DNA of 64,000 nt from Streptomyces longisporoflavus (lineage in GTDB: Bacteria > Actinomycetota > Actinomycetes > Streptomycetales > Streptomycetaceae), in NCBI RefSeq assembly GCF_014649775.1, contig NZ_BMTR01000007.1, forward strand, positions 124,001 through 188,000, given 5' to 3'. The notes below the pieces were generated by a model, which was given only the letters and a program-made list of their open reading frames with translations, was not told where the DNA came from and searched no databases. Shown here piece by piece: positions 34,268 through 42,202 of the stretch. Each line of letters begins with the position of its first letter. Within the stretch, counting starts at the first letter, position 1. Position numbers and translations under genes: made by a program.

Positions 34268-34312
34268 GCGCCCCCGCCCCGTACACAACACGTGCGTACG
34301 AGACGGGGGCGC
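34268..34312 (-). terminator. Terminator downstream of the malic enzyme gene
   Basis: Outer 9-bp stem GCGCCCCCG / CGGGGGCGC and an inner GTAC/GTAC pair separated by a small imperfect region, 25 bases after the malic enzyme stop on the minus strand. Confidence 0.7.
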
Positions 34313-34336
34313 GGGTCACGCCGTGCGGCGCACCGC

Positions 34337-35551
34337 TCAGCGGCGAGCCACACCCTCCGCGCGAGCGGCCGCCGCGACAGCCGCCGTCACGGCCGGTGCG
34401 ACCCGCTCGTCGAACGGCGAGGGAATCACGTAGTCGGCGGAGAGCTCGTCGCCCACCACACCGGCCAGCGCCTCAGCCGCGGCGATCTTCATCGTCTCGG
34501 TGATCCGCGAGGCCCGGACCTGGAGCGCGCCCGCGAAGATGCCGGGGAACGCGAGCACGTTGTTGATCTGGTTCGGGTAGTCCGAACGCCCCGTCGCGAC
34601 GACCGCCGCGTACTTGTGGGCGATGTCCGGGTGCACCTCGGGGTTCGGGTTGGCCATGGCGAACACGAAGGAGTTCGGGGCCATGGAGGCGACCGCGGGC
34701 TCGGGGACGGTGCCGCCCGAGACGCCGATGAAGACGTCCGCACCCGCGAGGGCGCTCTCCAGCGAACCGCTGAGCCCGGCCTTGTTGGTGATCTCCGCGA
34801 GCTCACGCTTGACCGGGGTGAGGTCGTCCCGGTCACGGCTCACGACACCCTTGCGGTCCGCGACCGCCACATCGCCGAGGCCCGCCTCGAGGAGGAACTT
34901 GGCGATGGCGACACCGGCCGCACCCGCACCGGAGATCACGGCACGCAGCTCGCCGAGCGTGCGGCCGGTCAGCCGCGCGGCGTTGCGCAGCGCGGCCAGC
35001 GTCACGACCGCCGTGCCGTGCTGGTCGTCGTGGAAGACGGGAATGTCGAGCCGCTCCTGGAGCTTGCGCTCGATCTCGAAGCAGCGCGGAGCCGAGATGT
35101 CCTCGAGGTTGACGCCGCCGAAAGACGGCGCGAGCCGCACCACGGTGTCGACGATCTCGTCCGCGTCCGTCGTCGCGAGCGCGATCGGCACCGCGTCCAC
35201 GCCGCCGAACTGCTTGAACAAAATGGCCTTGCCCTCCATCACGGGGAGGGAGGCCTCGGGACCGATGTCACCGAGACCGAGCACGGCCGTGCCGTCGGTG
35301 ACCACGGCCACGACGTTCGACTTCCATGTGTAGTCGTTCACCAGCTCCGGCTGCTCGGCGATCGCGGTGCACACTTTCGCGACGCCGGGCGTGTAAGCCA
35401 GGGACAGGTCGTCCTTGTCCCGCACCGGCACGGTGGCCTCGACGGCCATCTTGCCGCCACGGTGCAGCGCGAACGCCGGATCGAAGGGCTCTTCTTCGCC
35501 TTCGTGACCGGTATCGCTGTCGCTGCGAGGATTGACGATCTCCGCTGCCAC
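34337..35551 (-). CDS. NAD(P)-dependent malic enzyme
   Basis: A 404-residue malic enzyme of the short bacterial type, which oxidatively decarboxylates malate to pyruvate. Landmarks: LAYTPGVAKVCTAI (about residues 51-64, with the catalytic Tyr), the AILFKQFGGVDAVPI segment with the catalytic Lys, the metal-binding NLEDISAPRCFEIE and FHDDQHGTAVV acidic motifs (about 147-178), and the NAD-binding ISGAGAAGVAIAKFLL (about 206-221). The GTG start is supported by context. An AT-rich TTAAG-T-CTTAA palindrome (35564-35574) just upstream may be an operator. Confidence 0.95.
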   Translation of the reverse strand: MAAEIVNPRSDSDTGHEGEEEPFDPAFALHRGGKMAVEATVPVRDKDDLSLAYTPGVAKVCTAIAEQPELVNDYTWKSNVVAVVTDGTAVLGLGDIGPEASLPVMEGKAILFKQFGGVDAVPIALATTDADEIVDTVVRLAPSFGGVNLEDISAPRCFEIERKLQERLDIPVFHDDQHGTAVVTLAALRNAARLTGRTLGELRAVISGAGAAGVAIAKFLLEAGLGDVAVADRKGVVSRDRDDLTPVKRELAEITNKAGLSGSLESALAGADVFIGVSGGTVPEPAVASMAPNSFVFAMANPNPEVHPDIAHKYAAVVATGRSDYPNQINNVLAFPGIFAGALQVRASRITETMKIAAAEALAGVVGDELSADYVIPSPFDERVAPAVTAAVAAAARAEGVARR

Positions 35552-36068
35552 TTGTCTGACCCCTTAAGTCTTAAATCATCAGTTGAGGGTGTCCACTCCT
35601 GGTTGAGAAGTGGGCGGGCACCGCGTCTGTGCCCCGCCTGTCGGCGGAGGGAGGTACAGACACGCGAGCGCGCCGCACACGCGCTCCGAGCCCCGGATGA
35701 GGGGTGTAACGCACCTTTCTACCTGACGGCGGCGGGGGCGGGCGAGTGGGATTGGTTACCTCAGCTGCGCTCGGTCCTTGTAGTGGTCCCACAAGAATTT
35801 CCCGAAGTGCGATCCCAGCCGGTCCACATCGCGAGATTGCCCCGAGATTCACGGAAGATCTCAAATAGCGGTACTTCGTTCCCCGCCGGTACGGCCCTGT
35901 TGTCCCGGCCTGTCTGGGTTCGGGGATCACCCGTTATCCGATTTTGACATCACCGGCACCCAGAATCGGACGGTCCGAATGGCAAGATGCCGTCATCACA
36001 CGAGGTCGCGACACCCGAAGGTGTGTGCACGACCGCTCGGCAACTCCCTCATCCGCCGGAGGACCCTC
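35552..36068. other. 517-base divergent intergenic region
   Basis: The region holds promoters for the malic enzyme and for the ABC transporter. Visible items are the TTAAG-T-CTTAA palindrome (35564-35574), a TTGACA at 35944-35949 without a clear -10, and, near 36015-36035, an ACACC/GGTGT hairpin in the probable transporter leader. No credible coding sequence: every open frame here has poor codon bias. No other long repeat seen. Confidence 0.5.
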
Positions 36069-37031
36069 ATGACCGCACGCTTCATCCGTCGTACCACCGC
36101 CGGTAAGTCCGCTAAGTCCCGGATGGCCACGGTCGGCGCGATCGCGGTCGCCGGAGCGGTGCTGCTCACCGGCTGCGGTGACCAGACCAAGAGCAAGGAC
36201 GAGGGCAGCGAGAAGGTGAGCAACGCGCCGCTCGCCGACAAGCTGCCCAAGGACATCCGCGACGCGGGCGTCATCAAGGTCGGTTCGGACATCGCGTACC
36301 CGCCCGTCGAGTTCAAGGACAAGTCGGGCAAGACCGTCGGCATCGACCCCGATCTCGGCGACGCGCTCGGCAAGCAGCTCGGCGTGGAGTTCCAGTTCGA
36401 CAACGGCACCTTCGACACCCTGCTCGGCGGCCTGCGCTCCAAGCGCTACGACCTCGCGATGTCGGCCATGACCGACACCAAGAACCGCCAGGAGGGCGTC
36501 GACGAGGAGACCGGCAAGAAGATCGGCGAGGGCGTCGACTTCGTCGACTACTTCACGGCCGGCGTCTCGATCTACACCAAGAAGGGCGACGACCAGGGCA
36601 TCAAGACCTGGGGCGACCTCTGCGGCAAGAAGATCGTCGTCCAGCGCGGCACCGTCTCGCACGACCTGGCCAAGGCCGAGTCGAAGAAGTGCAAGAGCGG
36701 CAAGAAGATCGCCATCGAGTCCTTCGACAACGACCAGCAGGCCCAGACCCGGCTGCGCTCCGGCGGCGCGGACGCGGGCTCCTCGGACTTCCCGGTCGCC
36801 GCGTACGCGGTGAAGACCTCGGGCGGCGGCAAGGACTTCCAGCTGGTCGGCGAGCAGGTCGAGGCCGCCCCGTACGGCATCGCGATCTCCAAGAAGAACC
36901 CGGAGCTGCGCGACGCGATCAAGGCCGCACTCGACGCGATCATCAAGAACGGCGAGTACGACAAGATCATCGCGAAGTGGGGCGTCGAGGACGGCGCGGT
37001 CGAGGCAGCCAAGATCAACGGCGGCAAGTGA
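36069..37031 (+). CDS. Glutamate/polar amino acid ABC transporter, substrate-binding lipoprotein
   Basis: A 320-residue lipoprotein. A basic N-terminus and hydrophobic core end in the lipobox LTGC (Cys at about residue 37). The mature SBP_bac_3 domain includes [38 protein letters not shown] and later [36 protein letters not shown] and [12 protein letters not shown], typical of glutamate/glutamine-type binding proteins. It is anchored outside the membrane and feeds the permease encoded next. Start ATG follows CCGGAGGA at 36055-36062. The exact substrate is not readable from sequence. Confidence 0.93.
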   Translation: MTARFIRRTTAGKSAKSRMATVGAIAVAGAVLLTGCGDQTKSKDEGSEKVSNAPLADKLPKDIRDAGVIKVGSDIAYPPVEFKDKSGKTVGIDPDLGDALGKQLGVEFQFDNGTFDTLLGGLRSKRYDLAMSAMTDTKNRQEGVDEETGKKIGEGVDFVDYFTAGVSIYTKKGDDQGIKTWGDLCGKKIVVQRGTVSHDLAKAESKKCKSGKKIAIESFDNDQQAQTRLRSGGADAGSSDFPVAAYAVKTSGGGKDFQLVGEQVEAAPYGIAISKKNPELRDAIKAALDAIIKNGEYDKIIAKWGVEDGAVEAAKINGGK

Positions 37032-37060
37032 CCGCGACCCGTCGCTGAAAGGCCACTCCT

Positions 37061-37995
37061 GTGACTACCGACATCTCCAAGAAGGGGCCGGAGGACACTC
37101 CACCGTCCTCCCGCCCCGAGGCCATCAGGGCCATCCCCGTCCGGCACTACGGCCGGTACGTCGCCGCGGTTGCCGCCATCGCGGCGCTCGGCGCGATCGT
37201 CTACGCGTTCTCCCAGGGCGACATCAACTGGAACGCGATTCCCGACAACTTCTTCGACGACCGCATCCTGCGCGGCGTCCGCGAGACGCTGATCCTGACC
37301 GCCCTGTCGATGCTCATCGGCGTGGTCGGCGGCGTCATCCTCTCCGTGATGCGGATGTCGCGGAACCCGGTCACGTCGTCGATCGCCTGGTTCTACATCT
37401 GGTTCTTCCGCGGTACGCCGGTCCTGGTCCAGCTCTTCGTCTGGTTCAACCTCGGCTTCGTCTTCGACTACGTGAACCTCGGCCCCGTCTACAAGGACGA
37501 GTGGTCGGACTTCATGACGCCGTTCCTGACGGCGCTGCTCGGCCTCGGTCTCAACGAGGCCGCGTACATGGCGGAGATCTGCCGCGCCGGTCTGCTCTCG
37601 GTCGACGAGGGCCAGACCGAGGCGTCGCACGCGCTCGGCATGAGCCACGGCAAGACGCTGCGCCGGATCGTGCTGCCGCAGGCGATGCGCGTGGTCGTGC
37701 CGCCGACGGGCAACGAAGTCATCAACATGCTGAAGACGACCTCGCTGGTCGCGGCCGTCCAGTACTACGAGCTCCTGCGGTACGCCCAGGACATCGGCAC
37801 CTCGTCCGGCGCGACGGTGGAGACCCTGCTGCTCGCGGCGTGCTGGTACCTGATCATGACGTCGATCCTCAGCGTCGGTCAGTACTACCTGGAGCGCTAT
37901 TACGCGCGCGGTTCGTCGCGCACCCTGCCCGCCACTCCGTTCCAGAAGATCAAGGCCAACATGCTGTCGCTCGGCAACCGTTCGGGGGTGCGCTA

Positions 37996-37996
<1 letters not shown>
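37061..37996 (+). CDS. Amino acid ABC transporter permease
   Basis: A 311-residue HisM/GlnP-type permease. After an about 35-residue Pro-rich N-terminal stretch there are about five to six membrane helices (first at [18 protein letters not shown]). The ATPase-binding EAA loop is [22 protein letters not shown] (about 187-208). A single permease gene implies a homodimer. It lies 29 bases after the binding-protein gene and its stop overlaps the next ATG (TAATG). Confidence 0.93.
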
Positions 37997-38760
<764 letters not shown>

Positions 38761-38774
38761 CACGCGATCGAGCG

Positions 38775-38813
38775 GAAGGGGCGGTACGGATTCCGGATCC
38801 GTACCGCCCCTTC
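38775..38813. terminator. Perfect 16-bp hairpin terminator
   Basis: GAAGGGGCGGTACGGA pairs perfectly with TCCGTACCGCCCCTTC around a 7-base loop. It lies between the convergent ABC ATPase and methyltransferase genes and can serve both. Confidence 0.93.
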
Positions 38814-38822
38814 GTGTTGCCG

Positions 38823-39584
38823 CTACTTGAGGCCGAGCACCATCGCGTCGGAGGGCGAGGACCACACCGTCCGCGCCTCGCCGAAGCCCGCGTCGCGCAG
38901 CGTGCGCGCGTGCCACTCGGGCGACGGGGTATCGCCGTCCGCGTGCTCGCCGTAGATCTCGAAGCGCTTGGCGGTGGGTTCGGCGAGGACCGGGTCCTTG
39001 GCGGCGAGCTGCCACCATTCCCGCCAGTCCACGGCACCCTCGGCCTTGGCCCGGTCCATGCGGGCGTGCCGCTGGGCACGGTCGGCGTCGTTCAGACGGG
39101 GGGTCGCGGGGTCGGGCATGTGGTCGGCGTTCATGAAGACGCCGCCGTCGCGCACGACGCCCGCGATCTGGCCGTAGAGGGCGGTGAGGGACTCACTGTG
39201 CAGCCAGTGCAGGGCGGTGGCGGTCAGGACCGCGTCGTACGAGTCGTACGGGAGCTGGGACGCCCAGCCGGGGTCCTTGAGGTCCGCGGTGACGAACGTG
39301 ACGCGGTCGTCACCGGCGAAGGTGCCCTCGGCGATGGCGAGCAGCGCGGGGTCGAGGTCGACGCCCGTGCTGACCGCGTTCGGGAACCTCTTGAGCAGCC
39401 GGTCCGTAATACTCCCCGTACCGCACGCGAGGTCGAGGACGCGCGGCTCGGTGCCGACGACGGCCTCGACCATGTCCAGCATGACCCGGAACCGCTCCTC
39501 GCGGTCGGGCAGATACCACTCCTGCTGCCGGTCCCAGCTGTCCTGCCAGGCGCGCCAGTCGGTTCCGGACACCGTTTCCGTCAT
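38823..39584 (-). CDS. Class I SAM-dependent methyltransferase
   Basis: A 253-residue methyltransferase. Motif I is VLDLACGTGSITDRLL (about residues 49-64), the SAM acidic residue is in GVDLDPALL, then TADLKD and DAVLTATALHWL (motif IV region). It resembles trans-aconitate/ubiquinone-type methyltransferases without further indication of substrate. The ATG is fixed by GGAGG 7 bases upstream (39592-39596). Confidence 0.9.
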   Translation of the reverse strand: MTETVSGTDWRAWQDSWDRQQEWYLPDREERFRVMLDMVEAVVGTEPRVLDLACGTGSITDRLLKRFPNAVSTGVDLDPALLAIAEGTFAGDDRVTFVTADLKDPGWASQLPYDSYDAVLTATALHWLHSESLTALYGQIAGVVRDGGVFMNADHMPDPATPRLNDADRAQRHARMDRAKAEGAVDWREWWQLAAKDPVLAEPTAKRFEIYGEHADGDTPSPEWHARTLRDAGFGEARTVWSSPSDAMVLGLK

Positions 39585-39688
39585 CAGAAGTCCTCCCGTA
39601 CCCAATACGCTCTTGTAATACCCTCGAAGCACGCGCAGCCGTTACTCACACGCTTGACGAAGATAGCCCGCCCTCGTAAGGACTACAA

Positions 39689-40318
39689 GTGGAACTGGCC
39701 TATTACTCGGACTACGCCGTACGTCTGGTCAACAGCGAGGAGCCGGGTCGCAACAAGGACACGCTGACGTCGGTCGAGGCCGTCCGGGCGCTGTTCGGAG
39801 GGAGTTCGCAGGCAGCCCGTCGCGCCACGGACTCCGACGTCACCCGCTTCCGCTCGGTGCGGGCCAGGCTCAGGGCGGTCTTCGAAGCGGCCGACGGCGG
39901 CGACGAGACCCTCGCGGTCTCCCTGCTGAACTCACTGCTCATGGAGTTCCCGGTCAGCCCGCAGATCTCGGGGCACGACGACCGCGACGACAACGGCAAC
40001 CCGCTGTGGCACATGCACCTCGCGGACCACCCCTCTAACGCCACGTCCGGGTACGCCGCGATCGCCGCGATGGGCCTCGCCTTCCACCTCACCGAACACG
40101 GCGTCGACCGTCTCGGCCTGTGCGAGGCAGCGCCGTGCCGCAACGCCTATCTCGACACGTCGACGAACCGCTCCCGACGCTACTGCTCGGACCGCTGCGC
40201 GACCCGCGCCAATGTCGCCGCCTACCGCGCCCGCAAGCGCCTGGAGACGGACCGGTCGGCCAGCACGGGCCGCGCCGCCGAGACGGCCCAGCGCAGCAGG
40301 GCGAACGGCGAGCGCTGA
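39689..40318 (+). CDS. CGNR zinc-finger / ABATE-domain protein, putative stress-induced regulator
   Basis: A 209-residue protein with an N-terminal ABATE-like helical domain (LAYYSDYAVRLVN.. to LAFHLTEHG, about residues 3-135) and a C-terminal CGNR-type zinc finger: LGLCEAAPCRNAYLDTSTNRSRRYCSDRCATRANVAAYRARKR. The zinc finger has Cys at CE, PCRNAY, YCS and RCA. Such proteins are thought to act as transcriptional regulators under stress. GTG start with TAAGGA 7 bases upstream. Its 3' end is next to sodX. Confidence 0.85.
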   Translation: MELAYYSDYAVRLVNSEEPGRNKDTLTSVEAVRALFGGSSQAARRATDSDVTRFRSVRARLRAVFEAADGGDETLAVSLLNSLLMEFPVSPQISGHDDRDDNGNPLWHMHLADHPSNATSGYAAIAAMGLAFHLTEHGVDRLGLCEAAPCRNAYLDTSTNRSRRYCSDRCATRANVAAYRARKRLETDRSASTGRAAETAQRSRANGER

Positions 40319-40662
40319 CCGGACGCGAACCGGGGCGGGCGGTAGCGGAACCGCACCTTCCCCAGGACGAGTTCCTCGGGCACCGTGCCGTAGTCCGTGC
40401 TGTCCCCTCCCGCGTACGCGTTGTCCCCGAGCACCCACCAGCCGCCCTCGCGCCGCTCGGCCGCGCGCTTCACCACCAGCAGGTCCTGCTGGAACGGATG
40501 GCGTAGCACCACCACGTCACCCGCTCGGACCCGTGCGCCCCAATGCACCACCAGACGGTCACCGTGGTAAAGCGTGGGCACCATCGACGGGCCGGTCACC
40601 TCTGCGGCGCCCAACGGCACGACGGCCCTTCTCCGTTCGCTCTCCTGCGACAGCTCCGGCAT
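40222..40662 (-). CDS. sodX: Nickel superoxide dismutase maturation peptidase SodX
   Basis: A 146-residue S26-type signal peptidase-like protein. The Ser nucleophile is in VTGPSMVPTLYHGDRL (about residue 27) and the Lys general base in LLVVKRAAERREGGWWVLGDNAY. Its N-terminus lacks the usual long membrane anchor. It is expected to remove the short leader of SodN so that His1 can bind nickel. It lies divergent from sodN, the usual arrangement. The ATG at 40662 is set by GGAGG 8 bases upstream; its 3' end overlaps the convergent zinc-finger gene by about 100 bases. Confidence 0.9.
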   Translation of the reverse strand: MPELSQESERRRAVVPLGAAEVTGPSMVPTLYHGDRLVVHWGARVRAGDVVVLRHPFQQDLLVVKRAAERREGGWWVLGDNAYAGGDSTDYGTVPEELVLGKVRFRYRPPRFASGQRSPFALLRWAVSAARPVLADRSVSRRLRAR

Positions 40663-40807
40663 CACCGGCACCTCCCCGGTTCTATCCTCCACGAGTATCA
40701 GTCTGGCCCTGGACTTTTGACCTAAGCCCATGGGGGCACTCGCGAAAACAGGTCTCTCACGGAGTAATGTCCCACCTGAGAAGACGATCACGAGGAAGGA
40801 CCGCTGC

Positions 40808-41203
40808 ATGCTTTCCCGCCTGTTTGCCCCCAAGGTAAAGGTCAGCGCCCACTGCGACCTGCCCTGCGGTGTGTACGACCCGGCTCAGGCCCGCATCGAG
40901 GCGGAGTCGGTCAAGGCCGTCCAGGAGAAGATGGCCGGCAACGACGACGCGCAGTTCCAGACGCGCGCCATCGGCATCAAGGAGCAGCGCGCGGAGCTCG
41001 CCAAGCACCACGTGTCGGTGCTCTGGAGCGACTACTTCAAGCCCCCGCACTTCGAGAAGTACCCGGAGCTGCACCAGCTGGTGAACGACACCCTCAAGGC
41101 CCTCTCGGCCGCCAAGGGCTCGTCGGACCCGGCCACGGGCCAGAAGGCGCTGGACTACATCGCCCAGATCGACAAGATCTTCTGGGAGACCAAGAAGGCC
41201 TGA
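40808..41203 (+). CDS. sodN: Nickel-containing superoxide dismutase SodN
   Basis: A 131-residue Ni-SOD precursor, the usual size. A 14-residue leader (MLSRLFAPKVKVSA) is cut to expose the nickel hook HCDLPCGVYD; His1, Cys2 and Cys6 bind Ni. The rest is the helical body (IDKIFWETKKA end). It disproportionates superoxide in the cytoplasm; the mature enzyme is a homohexamer. AGGAAGGA precedes the ATG. In S. coelicolor this gene is expressed when Ni is available, and its 3' end gives an sRNA against sodF. Confidence 0.97.
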   Translation: MLSRLFAPKVKVSAHCDLPCGVYDPAQARIEAESVKAVQEKMAGNDDAQFQTRAIGIKEQRAELAKHHVSVLWSDYFKPPHFEKYPELHQLVNDTLKALSAAKGSSDPATGQKALDYIAQIDKIFWETKKA

Positions 41204-41275
41204 CCTCCAGCCCTTCAGTCCTTCGGTACGGACGAAAGCACCCGGCATCCGCGCGGAGCCGGGTGCTTTCGGCAT
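41185..41275 (+). ncRNA. Candidate s-SodF-like sRNA from the sodN 3' UTR
   Basis: S. coelicolor makes a stable RNA of about 90 nt, s-SodF, by processing the sodN 3' UTR; it pairs with sodF mRNA. Here the same position carries CTTCGGTACGGACGAAAG followed by a very stable hairpin (41233-41271). The 5' end is a guess, and the base pairing with sodF cannot be tested because sodF is not in this window. Confidence 0.45.
41233..41271 (+). terminator. Terminator after sodN
   Basis: A 14-bp perfect stem CGAAAGCACCCGGC / GCCGGGTGCTTTCG with an 11-base loop and a CATTCTCT tail. It would also be the 3' end of the putative sRNA. Confidence 0.88.
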
Positions 41276-41279
41276 TCTC

Positions 41280-41320
41280 TGCCCCTGCCTGCCCCTGCCT
41301 GCCCCGGCCTGCCCCGGCCT
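41280..41320. repeat. 10-bp tandem repeat TGCCCCTGCC / TGCCCCGGCC
   Basis: Four units of period 10 directly before the stop of the minus-strand LysE gene. Slippage-type sequence. Confidence 0.7.
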
Positions 41321-41970
41321 CAGGCCCGGTCGTGCACGGCCAGGTTCGCGGCGAAGCCCAGGAACGCCACCCCGCTGAGCTGTTCCAGGCGGCGGCGGAA
41401 GGCCGGCCGGCGGATGCGCTCGCCGAGGGCGGCGGCCGCGTAGGTGACGATCCAGTACCAGAGGGCGAGTTCGACGAGGTCGATCGCCGTGAGCAGCAGT
41501 GTCGTGCCGAAGACCGGTGCGCCCGCGGGGATGAACTGCGGGATCAGGCTCATGTAGAACAGCCCGGCCTTGGGGTTGAGCAGGTTCGTGCCGAGCCCCG
41601 CGCGGAAGGCCGCCCAGCGGTCCCGGGGCGCCGCCGGTTCGGCCGACTCGTCGCCCTGCGCCCGCGCCGGCTCCTTCTCCGCCCGGCGGCGTGCGCGCCA
41701 CAGCGCCGTGCCGCCCAGCCATGCCAGGTAGACGGCGCCCCCGATGCGCAGGGCGTCGTACGCGAGATGCGAGGCCGTGAGCAGCGCCGTCAGGCCGATC
41801 GCCGTCGCCATGCCCCAGGCCAGGCAGCCGGTGAGGATGCCGAGCGCCGCGGCGAAGCCGCCGTCCCGGCCGTGGGCCACGGAAGTGCGCAGGACCAGGA
41901 GCGTGTCCAGGCCCGGCGTGACGTTGATGATCGCGGCGACGCCCGCGAACGCGAGTGCGGCGGTGAGCAT
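41320..41970 (-). CDS. LysE/RhtB-family amino acid exporter
   Basis: A 216-residue membrane protein with about six helices. Family signature: the N-terminal LAFAGVAAIINVTPGLDTLLVLRTSVAHGRDGGFAAALGILTGCLAWG (about residues 6-54) and the NLLNPKAGLFYMSLIPQFI motif (about 129-147). A hydrophilic loop rich in Glu/Arg/Ala (about 92-118) is longer than usual. LysE-type proteins export amino acids or small molecules. Substrate not readable. Confidence 0.9.
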   Translation of the reverse strand: MLTAALAFAGVAAIINVTPGLDTLLVLRTSVAHGRDGGFAAALGILTGCLAWGMATAIGLTALLTASHLAYDALRIGGAVYLAWLGGTALWRARRRAEKEPARAQGDESAEPAAPRDRWAAFRAGLGTNLLNPKAGLFYMSLIPQFIPAGAPVFGTTLLLTAIDLVELALWYWIVTYAAAALGERIRRPAFRRRLEQLSGVAFLGFAANLAVHDRA

Positions 41971-42071
41971 GACACGGGAGGCTAGCCGCCCTCCGTGCCG
42001 TCGCGCCGCCGGATAAATCAGTTGCCCGCGCGGACCGGCCCTGCTGCACTCTCCGTACGCCTAGACCAGTC

Positions 42072-42202
42072 GAGGAGACGCAATGCGCCGTTTGTTCATG
42101 TCCGGCCAGAAGGGAATCGCCATCGACCCAGAGGACATGACACTCCGTGCATACGTCGAGCACGTCCAACACCCTGAACCTGGGGATCCTGGCGCATGTT
42201 GA
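42072..42202 (+). CDS. Short ORF overlapping the start of the ribosomal protection gene (possible leader peptide)
   Basis: ATG at 42083, preceded by GAGGAG (42072-42077) with 5-base spacing, opens a 39-codon frame MRRLFMSGQKGIAI... that ends at TGA 42200-42202, inside the next gene. The first 19 codons have strong G/C bias in the third position, unlike random sequence. It is in a different frame from the downstream GTG start at 42147. This could be a regulatory leader peptide controlling translation of the resistance gene when ribosomes stall, but it could also be an accident. The coordinates include the ribosome-binding site. Confidence 0.55.

Noticed and set aside
42056-42071. A dre-like CTAGACCAGT half-site before the ribosomal protection gene
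   Set aside because: Only one half matches the consensus; the other half is unrelated.
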